Shown here: positions 36,110 through 44,183 of the stretch, in pieces
How positions within the stretch are numbered: the stretch's first letter is position 1
How the letters are laid out: each line of letters begins with the position of its first letter
NCBI RefSeq assembly: GCF_029269835.1
Contig: NZ_JARJBB010000007.1
Span: 124,001 to 188,000, forward strand
Direction: 5' to 3'
DNA length: 64,000 nt
Source of the DNA: Streptomyces tropicalis
GTDB lineage: Bacteria > Actinomycetota > Actinomycetes > Streptomycetales > Streptomycetaceae
The notes under the pieces: generated by a model
Databases searched by the model: none
Seen by the model: only the letters and a program-made list of their open reading frames with translations
Told to the model about the DNA's origin: nothing
Translations under genes and position numbers: made by a program

Positions 36110-36745
36110 ATGAACCGCAAAACACTCGCCTGCACCGCAGCCATCATCACCCTCGCCCTCGCCACCGCCTGCCAGCCCACCCAGACCACCGGGAACAGCG
36201 GCAGCAGCGCCGCCGCCAGCAGCAGCAGCAGCAGCGCAGGTGACAACAGCAACGGCAGCACCGCCAAGAAGACGGTCCCGAACTTCGTCGGCATGGGCCT
36301 CCAATCCGCCCAGGACGCCGCCCAGGAAGCCAACTTCTACAACCTCACCTCTCACGACTCCCTCGGGCGCGACCGCATGCAGATCCTCGACCGCGACTGG
36401 AAGGTCTGCACCCAGAGTCCGAAGGCCGGCACGTCCGCGAGCACTGACGTCCAGCTCGACTTCGGCGCGGTGAAGCTCGCCGAGTCCTGCCCAGCCCACG
36501 ATCAGGCCGCGCCGTCCGCCGCGGGGGGCAGCATGCCGGACTTCCACGGCAAGAGCGTGAGGGCCGCCCGCGCTGCCCTAGACTCCGGCACCTCGATCAC
36601 CGTCAACGACGCGTCCGGCACGGGCCGCCTGGTCCTCATCGAGTCGAACTGGCAGGTGTGCAGCCAGACTCCCTCTGCGGGCACGAAGGTGAACGGGCAG
36701 CCGGTAACGCTGAACGCCGTCAAGTACGGCGAGAGCTGCCCGTAG
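36110..36745 (+). CDS. Lipoprotein with two PASTA domains
   Basis: 211 aa from ATG 36110. The signal MNRKTLACTAAIITLALATA ends in a lipobox with Cys 21, followed by a Ser/Asn-rich linker. Two PASTA domains follow: VPNFVGMGLQSAQDAAQEAN ... (~57-130) and MPDFHGKSVRAARAALD ... (~143-211). Each has a WKVCTQSP or WQVCSQTP strand and ends ESCP, so each domain likely has one internal Cys-Cys bridge. PASTA domains bind peptidoglycan fragments and are best known from Ser/Thr kinases; here they are on a lipoprotein. First of three consecutive lipoprotein genes. Confidence 0.88.
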   Translation: MNRKTLACTAAIITLALATACQPTQTTGNSGSSAAASSSSSSAGDNSNGSTAKKTVPNFVGMGLQSAQDAAQEANFYNLTSHDSLGRDRMQILDRDWKVCTQSPKAGTSASTDVQLDFGAVKLAESCPAHDQAAPSAAGGSMPDFHGKSVRAARAALDSGTSITVNDASGTGRLVLIESNWQVCSQTPSAGTKVNGQPVTLNAVKYGESCP

Positions 36746-36795
36746 ACAGGGAGACGGCCGAGCTCCGCGCCGGCATGACGTGCTCATGCCGCCAT

Positions 36796-36829
36796 AGGGG
36801 CCCCAATTCGCAGCCGGATAGGGGCCCCT
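36796..36829 (+). terminator. Hairpin after the PASTA lipoprotein gene
   Basis: Arms AGGGGCCCC (36796-36804) and GGGGCCCCT (36821-36829) with a 16-nt loop, about 50 nt after the stop. It separates this gene from the next two lipoprotein genes. The arms can also fold back on themselves. Confidence 0.6.
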
Positions 36830-36914
36830 TCATCCCGTGCGAACACCCGAACACCCCGTCACAATTCCACCACATTACTCACATAGATCCCACCCGGCGT
36901 CCAGCATCGCTCGC

Positions 36915-37481
36915 ATGAGACGCACCCTCACCACCGCCGGCACAGCCGTCCTGCTCGCTGGCCTCGCCGCCTGCTCCAGCAGCACACCCAGCAACAACAA
37001 GCCGGCATCGCACACCACCGCCAGCAGCCCGACGAAGCCCAGCCAGACCGGAGCCGCGAAGAAGACCAGCGCCACCGGCGCGCCAGCGAAGAAGCTCCCG
37101 ACCGCGCAGGCTCAGAAGGAGGCCGCCGCGGTCCTGGAGAAGGAAGACCAGGACTTCCGGGACTTCCTCGCCGAGGGCATCAAGGTGACCGGGGCGCTGC
37201 AGTACACGGCCTGGTACCAGAAAGCCATCGTCGGCCTGGACATGCAGCAGAACGCCTTCACGAAGGCGGACTCCTCTTTCACGGACGCCAACGAGCCGAT
37301 GGACCTGCTGGAGCAGTGGCGCACCGACAACAGCGAGGCCGACTCGCGGATTACCCAGTACGCCATGGACGGCACCCACATGGACGCCCCTAATGCGACG
37401 ACTCGGAAGGACGCGGCCGACTGCCTCGCAGCGCTCGCGAAGGCAGACAAGGACGCCGAGAAGATCGCCAACGGGAGCTGA
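36915..37481 (+). CDS. Small lipoprotein of unknown function
   Basis: 188 aa from ATG 36915. The signal TAGTAVLLAGLAACSSS has a LAAC lipobox (Cys ~20), then a Ser/Thr/Lys-rich linker (~25-65) and a helical domain: EAAAVLEKEDQDFRDFLAEG, LQYTAWYQKAIVGLDMQQNA, RITQYAMDGTHMDAP, CLAALAKADKDAEKIANGS. No named domain recognised. It ends two bases before the next lipoprotein ATG (TGATC then ATG), so the two are co-transcribed and probably coupled. Confidence 0.8.
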   Translation: MRRTLTTAGTAVLLAGLAACSSSTPSNNKPASHTTASSPTKPSQTGAAKKTSATGAPAKKLPTAQAQKEAAAVLEKEDQDFRDFLAEGIKVTGALQYTAWYQKAIVGLDMQQNAFTKADSSFTDANEPMDLLEQWRTDNSEADSRITQYAMDGTHMDAPNATTRKDAADCLAALAKADKDAEKIANGS

Positions 37482-37483
37482 TC

Positions 37484-37871
37484 ATGCGCAACATCTCCAC
37501 GGCAGCAGTGGGTGCGGCCACCGCGCTCACCGCCCTGCTGCTCGCCGGCTGCTCCAGCAGCAGTCCAACGCCGACGCCTGCGAAGACTCCGGCCCAGCAT
37601 CTGGCTGACCTCGACAGCAACAAGCGTGCGCCCAGCAACTATTCAGAGCATCCTGGACGAGCTGAAGCCGAAGTGCACGCAGACTGACGAGCAGATGGTC
37701 CCCATCGCGACGGCCATGGTGCGGCTGCTCCAGGAACACGGCGTGAACGACGAGTCCGAGTACAGCGCCCTCATCCACCTCAATCAGTCCATCCCGGCCG
37801 GGACGCCGAAGATGGACTGCCAGAGCATTGCCGCCGATTACGTGACGCTGCGGGAGGGCGCGAACACGTAG
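37484..37871 (+). pseudogene. Third lipoprotein of the cluster, frameshifted
   Basis: ATG 37484 opens MRNISTAAVGAATALTALLL with a LAGC lipobox, then TPAQHLADLDSNKRAPS. The frame is lost near 37640 and resumes one base off as TIQSILDELKPKCTQTDEQM, RLLQEHGVNDESEYSAL and MDCQSIAADYVTLREGANT, ending at TAG 37869-37871. Two mature cysteines (KPKC, KMDC) are present. Corrected length would be ~129 aa. The single lesion in otherwise good coding sequence makes a read error plausible. Confidence 0.75.
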
Positions 37872-39066
37872 CCGCACGCGCAGCCTGCGCGAACACCGGC
37901 GAGTGATCACCGGCGGAGACACTGGGACACTGGGTGCGGTCCTGGCCAAACTCGGCGTCCGCACCCGCCACGAACCCGCCCACAAAATCAATCATCCCCA
38001 ACACCAGTAGAGGGCGTCGCCGCCGCGGCATGATCGAAGGGGAGTTTGCTGCTATAGGCCGTTTCCGCAAAAGATCACGGTCGACCACCCAGTCGCGAGG
38101 CAGGACCTGACAACCGTGAACGTCGCCGCTGCGGCGGGTGATATCGAGGACCACACAGCACGTTGGGTAGCGCGACAGATCGAGGGACATTCGAGGGCAC
38201 GGGGAAACGACACGTGCTCAAGGCACTCCTGGCAGAGGCGAAGGAAAGGGACCTTGCCTGCAAGCGCGCCCGGAGCGCCACTGCCTGAGGGAGGAACGGG
38301 CAGCGCCGGGAACGTGGCTCACGCAGCAGGCACACCAAGAAGGGCGATGCCGGACAGCATCACCCTCAGCGTCTTCCGATCACAGGAAGCAGCAGTGCGG
38401 AGTGCTCATGAATGCCACGTCACGAGTCTCGAGATCGACGAAGCCCTCCATACTCCAAAGGAATTGGGAGATACGACCAGAGCGGCCATGATGGCGTGCT
38501 TCACGGTTGGACCAGTGCAGGTCTTCCAGCGCGGCCGCCAAGGCGGACTCCTTCGGCATGTACCGGGAACAGCGTTCCGTCGCGGGCCCCCCGGCACGCG
38601 CGGAGCCGCTGTACGGGCTCAATAAGTAAGCCTCCATCAACCTGAAGAAGCAGGTCAGAGGTCTGGTGTGACCGGCTCTGGAAGTGCTCACGCTGGCTGT
38701 GAGCGGTTGTCTTCGGAGTAGATCGTCTGACAGAGCCGGGCGGTTGGCTGGTTTCTACTCGCCAGGGAACGGCCATTTACGATCCGATGCATGGATCCCG
38801 AGCTGCTGGAACGGATCACGCGCGGCGCGCGGATCTGGATGAGCTCGGAGAACAGTGGGCCAAACAGCTGGCGGAGGTGCGGGCCGAGCGGGACGAACTT
38901 GCGTTCACCGAACGAGTCCTTGCGCGGGTGAGCGGTGAGCGAGCAGATTGCTGATAATCACTGCTCGGTCTCACCGGTGCCCGCGCAGGTGGGTGGTCGG
39001 GCGGTCATGCTGATCCCACACCGCACCTCCGATATGAAGGAACTGCTGCACGACAGCTGTTGCGGG
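37872..39066. other. 1.2-kb stretch of decayed mobile DNA
   Basis: No intact gene. At 38080-38190 (minus) the peptide DITRRSGDVHGCQVLPRDWV resembles the IS5-type ending RRSDDVRGF.VLPRRWVVERTF. At 38805-39050 (plus) a coiled-coil piece (LAEVRAERDELAFTERVLAR), stop codons, then PAQVGGRAVMLIPHR resemble a small HTH/coiled-coil gene often beside Streptomyces IS elements. Both are relics. Confidence 0.45.
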
Positions 39067-39714
39067 TCAGGACGTTGATGACGTGAGTTGTTGGCAGATC
39101 AGCTGGTGAGCAAGTTGTGCCGTCGCGAGCAGGCCCTCGCGAGCTGTGTCGACGTTGGATCGCACTGACAATCCGTGCCAGATGGATTGGATGAGCCCGG
39201 TCAGGACCGCTGCGTTGGTGCCCGCGGCTAGTTCCCCGTCCTGGATCGCTCGTTCGATGCGCACGAGGAGGGCCTGCTCGTTCGAGCTGTGCAGTTCAGC
39301 GACGTAGGCGCTGGTATCGAGCGTGCTCGTGCTGTCGGTCATCACGGCGCTGCTGATGAGACATCCGGGATGCGTGTCGCTTGGCTGGGTGAACTCGTGG
39401 ACCGAGTCGGTGAGGATGCGTTCGATGACCGTCTGGATGTCCTTCTCGCCGACAGCCTGCTGGTAGATCTCGCGGTAACGCTCGGCGTAGGTCCGCACCG
39501 CTTCCTCGAACAGTCCGGCCTTGCTGCCGAAGGCGGCGTAGAGGCTAGAGGTGGAAAGCCCGAGGGCCGCGGTCAGGGTGCGGGTCGAGGTGCCGGAGTA
39601 GCCGCGTCGCCAGAAGAGGCGAGCGGCGTCAAGGACCGCACGGTCGCGGTCGAAGGCTCGTGGTCGTCCACGGTTGCGTTCGGTCACGCTTGCATTGTAG
39701 ATCGTTCGCTCCAT
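39067..39714 (-). CDS. TetR-family repressor
   Basis: 215 aa from ATG 39714 (MERTIYNASVTERN), or 206 aa from GTG 39687. HTH at ~20-65: RAVLDAARLFWRRGYSGTST, LTAALGLSTSSLYAAFGSKA, then GLFEEAVRTYAERYREIY. The C-terminal ligand domain includes THPGCLISSAVMTDS and LTGLIQSIWHGLSVRS, the pattern of TetR proteins that respond to small electrophiles or organics. It is divergent from an alpha/beta hydrolase, with a perfect palindrome covering both start codons, so it almost certainly represses itself and the hydrolase. Confidence 0.9.
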   Translation of the reverse strand: MERTIYNASVTERNRGRPRAFDRDRAVLDAARLFWRRGYSGTSTRTLTAALGLSTSSLYAAFGSKAGLFEEAVRTYAERYREIYQQAVGEKDIQTVIERILTDSVHEFTQPSDTHPGCLISSAVMTDSTSTLDTSAYVAELHSSNEQALLVRIERAIQDGELAAGTNAAVLTGLIQSIWHGLSVRSNVDTAREGLLATAQLAHQLICQQLTSSTS

Positions 39715-39737
39715 AATAGATTTATGGAGCGAACGAT
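39690..39737. promoter_or_regulatory. TetR operator and overlapping divergent promoters
   Basis: Perfect inverted repeat: ATCGTTCGCTCCATAA (39701-39716), 5-nt TAGAT, TTATGGAGCGAACGAT (39722-39737). Plus strand: TTGCAT (39690-39695), 16 nt, CATAAT (39712-39717), then ATG at 39724, six bases on, so the hydrolase mRNA could be leaderless. Minus strand: CATAAA (39726-39721), with ATG at 39714 six bases on. Both proteins therefore begin MERTI because both starts lie in the palindrome. Confidence 0.75.
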
Positions 39738-40521
39738 TCAGAAGAAGCTGTCGGTCGGCGGGGACAGCTGGGTCACGGTCGATGTGTACGGCGAGCCGGA
39801 TGCCCCGAGCGTCGTCGTCGTTCCGGGGGTGATGAGTGATGCGCATACGTGGCGCCGTGTTGCGGGCACCATCGACGCCTGGCCCTCAGTGGTAGTCGTA
39901 AACCGTCGGGGACGTGCTTCCTCGGGGCCGTTGACCAACTCGTACTCACTGCAGACAGAGGTTGAGGACCTCGGCGTGGTCCTTGACGAGTTCGACAGCA
40001 CGAGGGCTCTCTTCGGCTGGAGCTACGGCGGCTTGATCACCTTGCTGGCCGCCAATGATCGCCCGATTCCCCAGGTGATCGCCTACGAGCCGGTGATGCA
40101 GCCATTCGGACGCCATGCACTGCCGGACCTGAAGATGGCAGAGGAGACTGCAGACTGGGATCGCTGCGTCGAGATCGTCAATCGGCAGATCTCCGGCTTC
40201 TCCGCTGCGCATGTCGAGGATCTTCGGGCCGATCATTACGGTTGGGCGATCTTGCGTCGCTTGAGTGGACCGCTGTACGCCGAACTCGGCGCGCTCAACG
40301 CGGCGCCGCCTCCGGATGTGATGGCGCGACAGGCAGATCAAGTCGACCTGATCATCGGCCAGTGCAACCGCGGAACAGCCCCCTACGGAACGTCGTTCGA
40401 CCACGTGCAGCAGCACGTCGCTCACGCCGGAGTCCACGAACTCCCCGGCCAGGGCCACCTGGCCCACATTCAGGCGCCGGCAGAGCTTGGCCACCTGCTC
40501 AACAACCTCGCCGCCATCTGA
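39724..40521 (+). CDS. Alpha/beta hydrolase, TetR-controlled
   Basis: 265 aa. Alpha/beta fold: PSVVVVPGVMSDAHTWRRVA, SVVVVNRRGRASSGPL, nucleophile elbow ALFGWSYGGLITLL (Ser in GWSYGG), and a C-terminal His in GQGHLAHIQAPAELG. The likely acid is in QVDLIIGQCN or nearby. Small-molecule esterase or lactonase activity is plausible; the substrate is probably the TetR ligand or related to it. The ATG lies inside the operator with no room for a ribosome-binding site, so the mRNA may be leaderless. Its stop overlaps the ATG of an IS481 transposase (TGATG). Confidence 0.88.
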   Translation: MERTIQKKLSVGGDSWVTVDVYGEPDAPSVVVVPGVMSDAHTWRRVAGTIDAWPSVVVVNRRGRASSGPLTNSYSLQTEVEDLGVVLDEFDSTRALFGWSYGGLITLLAANDRPIPQVIAYEPVMQPFGRHALPDLKMAEETADWDRCVEIVNRQISGFSAAHVEDLRADHYGWAILRRLSGPLYAELGALNAAPPPDVMARQADQVDLIIGQCNRGTAPYGTSFDHVQQHVAHAGVHELPGQGHLAHIQAPAELGHLLNNLAAI

Positions 40522-41525
40522 TGGGCACCCACGCCAACGCACCTCTCTCCATTGAGGGCCGCAGGCGACTCGTCGAGCGATGCATGTCACGTCCGATCGC
40601 CCACGTTGCTGCGGAGATGGGCATCTCCAGGGCATGCGCGTCCAAGTGGGTCAACCGGTACCGTCGTCATGGCGAGCTCGGCCTGCACGACCGGTCCTCC
40701 ACACCCCACCGTCAACCCACAGCCACACCGGGCGAGGTAGTGGAGCGGATCGAGCAGATGCGCCGAAACCACAAGTGGTCCGCAGGACGTATCGCCTTCG
40801 AACTCAGCCAAACCGGGCACGCCGTGAGCCGTCGCACCGTCACCCGGCACCTCTCCCATCTCGGTCTGAGTAGACGACGATTCATCGACCCCGACGGCCA
40901 CACCACGCGGAAACCACGCACAATCACCGCTCGCCGGCCGGGACACATGGTGCACATCGACGTGAAGAAGGTCGGACGGATACCTGACGGCGGCGGATGG
41001 CGAGCCCACGGCCGAGACAGCGACCACTCCCGGGCAGTCAGCCGGAACAAGAAGAAGACCGGCCGTGGAGGGTACGTGTACCTGCACTCCGCGACCGACG
41101 GGCACACCCGCCTCGCCTACACCGAGCCCTTGCCGGATGAGAAAGCCTCGACGGCGATCGCGTTCCTGCACCGAGCCAGGGCGTGGTTTGCCGTACACGG
41201 CATCACCCGCATCGAACGGCTCGTCACCGACAATGGTGCCTGCTACCGGGCCGACGCGTTCACCCGCGCCCTACTCGGCTCACGGCACCAACGGATCCGA
41301 CCGTACACGCCCCGGCACAACGGGAAAGTGGAACGGTACAACCGGATTCTGGCAGAAGAGTTCCTGTACGCGCGCACCTGGACCTCCGAAACACAGCGAG
41401 CCCAGGCGCTGGCGGTTTGGAACATCCACTACAACTACCACCGGCCCCACACCGCCCTCGGCGGACAACCACCCGCAGCAACACTCGGGCAGACCGTCAC
41501 CAATGTCCTGGCCTCATACACCTAG
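40521..41525 (+). CDS. IS481-family transposase (apparently intact)
   Basis: 334 aa. HTH: MSRPIAHVAAEMGISRACAS, KWVNRYRRHGELGLHDRSST. rve core: first Asp in GHMVHIDVKKVGRIPDGGGW, second Asp in ERLVTDNGACYRADAF, Glu in TPRHNGKVERYNRILAEE, ending YNYHRPHTALGGQPP. Length and motifs are complete for the family. The ATG overlaps the stop of the hydrolase, and I see no terminal repeats around it, so it is either an insertion whose left end coincides with the hydrolase 3' end or a transposase carried without its ends. Confidence 0.88.
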   Translation: MGTHANAPLSIEGRRRLVERCMSRPIAHVAAEMGISRACASKWVNRYRRHGELGLHDRSSTPHRQPTATPGEVVERIEQMRRNHKWSAGRIAFELSQTGHAVSRRTVTRHLSHLGLSRRRFIDPDGHTTRKPRTITARRPGHMVHIDVKKVGRIPDGGGWRAHGRDSDHSRAVSRNKKKTGRGGYVYLHSATDGHTRLAYTEPLPDEKASTAIAFLHRARAWFAVHGITRIERLVTDNGACYRADAFTRALLGSRHQRIRPYTPRHNGKVERYNRILAEEFLYARTWTSETQRAQALAVWNIHYNYHRPHTALGGQPPAATLGQTVTNVLASYT

Positions 41526-41548
41526 AGGTCTATGGAGCAGTCAGCGGT

Positions 41549-42142
41549 GTGCCGAGGGCACGCCTCAGCCTCCAACTGCCGAGCCAGAAAGAGGTTTCCG
41601 ACGCCGTCGACCGATTCGCCGCCGGTGTCCTCATGCTTCCGCGGAGCCAGCGGTGGCGAGAGGCCGTGTCCACCGCCCTGCTCAGCACATGGCTGGAGCC
41701 TATGTCGCAGACGGTGGATTCTGCGCTCGGCCAGCTCAAGGCGGAGGCCCGCACCGTCCACCGGCAGCTGGTGCCCGTGTGGCGACGGCGAACCCGGCAC
41801 GGGCGGGTCCTCTCCCTGGACGCAGACCTCAGCGACGGGCTGTCGCTGCACGACCTGCTCGCCGTCGACGTCGACTATCTGTCCTACACAGTAGGGGGCG
41901 TATTCGAGGACGAGCGTCTCAACGGCATCCTGCGTGCCCTGAGCGAGGACGAGCGCCAGGTGGTATTTGCCCTGGCCCTCGGCGAGGGCACCACGTGGGC
42001 GGAGGCCGCGGCCACGGTCGGCGCCACCGACGCGAAGGCCCTCGGCGACCGAGTCCGCCGCAAGACCAGGCGACTCGCCGCTGAACAGGCCCGCCGCGTC
42101 TCCCTGCGACACGAATCAGCCCGAACAGCAGCACCCCATTAA
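41549..42142 (+). CDS. Sigma-factor-like HTH protein
   Basis: About 197 aa from GTG 41549 (VPRARLSLQLPSQ); the start is uncertain and ribosome-binding sequence is weak. Helical throughout: KEVSDAVDRFAAGVLML, QTVDSALGQLKAEARTVHRQ, then a region-4-like HTH ILRALSEDERQVVFALALGE, TWAEAAATVGATDAKALGDR, VRRKTRRLAAEQARR. This resembles sigma-70 region 4 of ECF-type regulators but region 2 is not clear. It may be a divergent sigma or a stand-alone regulator. It follows the IS481 gene on the same strand by 23 nt. Confidence 0.6.
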   Translation: MPRARLSLQLPSQKEVSDAVDRFAAGVLMLPRSQRWREAVSTALLSTWLEPMSQTVDSALGQLKAEARTVHRQLVPVWRRRTRHGRVLSLDADLSDGLSLHDLLAVDVDYLSYTVGGVFEDERLNGILRALSEDERQVVFALALGEGTTWAEAAATVGATDAKALGDRVRRKTRRLAAEQARRVSLRHESARTAAPH

Positions 42143-42298
42143 CGCGCGGGACTCGCGCACTACGGAGGGGACTTGTGGGGCTAACCCAGTGCTCCGCCAC
42201 TCTCCGAACCCCGCCGGGTCACCGCCCTGTCGCCCACGGGGCGGGATCCGTCCATACTTCACGCATGCCAGGCGCGCATGCCGACCCATGGGGCTGCC

Positions 42299-42472
42299 AT
42301 GCCTACGCTCGTCCTGCTCGTCATCGTGCTGCTGGTACTGGTCGGCACCACCGTCTCCGGTGCCCTGGCCTACCTGTCGTACCGTCATCCGGCAGCGCGC
42401 GATCCCCTGCTCGTCGGCCTGACCTGCATGGCGGTTCTGGCCGCCGTCATCACTCCGATCGTCACCCGATGA
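42299..42472 (+). CDS. Small two-segment membrane protein
   Basis: 57 aa from ATG 42299, preceded by GGGG at the right distance (an upstream ATG at 42278 adds 7 aa). Two hydrophobic segments, TLVLLVIVLLVLVGTTVSGA and PLLVGLTCMAVLAAVI, separated by a short basic loop SYRHPAARD. No family recognised. Plausible as a small integral membrane peptide. Confidence 0.55.
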   Translation: MPTLVLLVIVLLVLVGTTVSGALAYLSYRHPAARDPLLVGLTCMAVLAAVITPIVTR

Positions 42473-42744
42473 CCTGTCACCGATAGAGTCTGGGGATTGT
42501 CAGCGCCCTGCGCCACGATCCGCTCATGGTCACATCCAGGAACTGCCACCGTACCAACGGGCACAACTCCTCTGGCACCACGGGCACCCGGGGCCCGACT
42601 GCGTCAAGAAGCTGGTCCGCGACGCGGCGAACCAGCCCTGCCATCTGCCGCCCGCACCGCCCGGTCCACCGGGCACGACGCTGGCGGTGCCCGGCGACGA
42701 CACGCCGATCGCCTTGGCCGCGCGCGGTTGACCGCTTCCATGGC

Positions 42745-43055
42745 GCGTCACCGGCTGTAGGCGTCGCCGAGGGGCTGGTGCATCAGGTACAGGTCGCGGT
42801 AGTCCAGGCCCAGCTTGTTCCGGGACGTCTCGAACGCGTGATTGGTGTTGTCCTGGGCGCGTCCTGGACCCCGGCTTGGTGGTGACGAGCCGCTGGACTT
42901 GATGGCTCGGCCGACGGCCTCTTCGTTGCTGTAGGCGGCGGTGTCCAGCAGGCGGTAGCCGGCGGCCAGGGCCTCGGAGACGGCGCCGCGTCCTCGGCGG
43001 GGATCTGGTGAACGCCGATGATCGGCATTTCGACGCCGTTGTGAGGGTGACGGTA
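42745..43055 (-). pseudogene. Aldo/keto reductase, N-terminal fragment with frameshifts
   Basis: The minus strand begins NGVEMPIIGVHQIPAEDAA, the start of AKR barrels, then in other frames AAGYRLLDTAAAYSNEEAVG (with the catalytic Asp and Tyr) and DNTNHAFETSRNKLGLDYRD, LYLMHQPLGDAYS. The catalytic Lys and His strands and the C-terminal half are missing or scrambled; at least two shifts and an internal deletion. It follows the alcohol dehydrogenase on the same strand and was probably once the third gene of that operon. Confidence 0.65.
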
Positions 43056-43090
43056 CGAAAGGCCTTCCGCTGGCGGGTGGGGGCGGGTGG

Positions 43091-44119
43091 TCAGGGGCGG
43101 ATGAGGGCCTTGAGGACTTGACGGTCGGCCATGGCCCGGTAGGCGTCCGGCGTCCGGTCGAGAGGGAAGGTCTGGTCGAAGACGCGGCCGGGAGTGATGG
43201 TGCCGTCCAGGACGTCGGGCAGAAGTTCCGGGATGTAGGCGCGGGCTGGACTGGCGCCGCCGGTCAGGGTGATGTTGCGCATGAACTCGGCCGGCCCGAT
43301 CGGCCCCAGTTCGTACTGGGGGACGCCGAGGCGGCTGATGGTGCCGCCGTCCAGGACCGCACCGAGGGCGGTGTCGAGGGCCTGGCGGGTGCCGACGGCC
43401 TCGATGGCCTTGTCCACGCCGCCGGTCAGGTCGCGGATGCGAGTGATGCCCTCCTCGCCGCGCTCGGCAACCACGTCGGTGGCGCCGAACTCGCGGCCCA
43501 GACTGGTGCGGGCTTCGTGGCGGCCGGCGAGGACGATCTGCTCGGCGCCGAACCTCTTGGCGGCGATCACCGCGCACAGGCCGACCGCGCCGTCCCCGAC
43601 GACGAGCACCGCATCGCCGCGGCCCACCCCGGCGGTGACCGCGCCGTGATGGCCGGTGGTCATCACGTCCGACAGCGCAAGCAACGGCGGAAGCAGCGCG
43701 GAGTCGGGGGCCACTGGGAGTTTGACCAGGGTGCCGTCGGCGTACGGGACTCGGACCGCTTCGCCCTGTCCGCCATCGACGCCGTCGAAGCCGTACCGGC
43801 CGCCGTTGTGACACGAGATGTGCAGGCCCTTGGCGCAGTACTCGCAGGTGTTGTCGCTGTAGGTGAACGGGGCAACGACCAGGTCACCGGCTCTCAGGCC
43901 GGTGACGTCGGCGCCGGTCTCCTCGACGACGCCGAGAAACTCGTGGCCCATGGGGCGGCCGGTGGCTGCGGCCGGCATCGACTGGTAGGGCCACAGGTCG
44001 CTGCCGCACACGCAGGCGGCGACGACGCGGACCACAGCGTCGGCGGGGTTCACGATCTTCGGGTCGGGCCGGTCCTCGACGCGGACGTCGCCGGCTTCAT
44101 ACATCACTGCTGCACGCAT
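43091..44119 (-). CDS. Zinc-dependent alcohol dehydrogenase
   Basis: 342 aa from ATG 44119 (MRAAVMYEAGDVRV). Medium-chain dehydrogenase: catalytic zinc Cys in AACVCGSDLWPYQ, GHEFLGVVEETGADV with the zinc His-Glu pair, and a reduced structural-zinc lobe (TCEYCAKGLHISC, with three visible Cys). The NAD(P) site is VLVVGDGAVGLCAVIAAKR followed by an Arg-rich AGRHEARTSLG, which suggests NADP. Oxidises or reduces a small alcohol/aldehyde. It lies 64 nt downstream of an aldo/keto reductase, likely in one transcript. Confidence 0.9.
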   Translation of the reverse strand: MRAAVMYEAGDVRVEDRPDPKIVNPADAVVRVVAACVCGSDLWPYQSMPAAATGRPMGHEFLGVVEETGADVTGLRAGDLVVAPFTYSDNTCEYCAKGLHISCHNGGRYGFDGVDGGQGEAVRVPYADGTLVKLPVAPDSALLPPLLALSDVMTTGHHGAVTAGVGRGDAVLVVGDGAVGLCAVIAAKRFGAEQIVLAGRHEARTSLGREFGATDVVAERGEEGITRIRDLTGGVDKAIEAVGTRQALDTALGAVLDGGTISRLGVPQYELGPIGPAEFMRNITLTGGASPARAYIPELLPDVLDGTITPGRVFDQTFPLDRTPDAYRAMADRQVLKALIRP

Positions 44120-44183
44120 GAAAGGTGTGACTCCAAACGAGGGACGAGGTGGCGCCACGCGTAGCGCGGGAGCCGGGGCGGGA

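Noticed and set aside
36796..36829. Repeated GGGGCCCC blocks as a regulatory direct repeat
   Set aside because: Position just after a stop and the complementary arms fit a terminator better.
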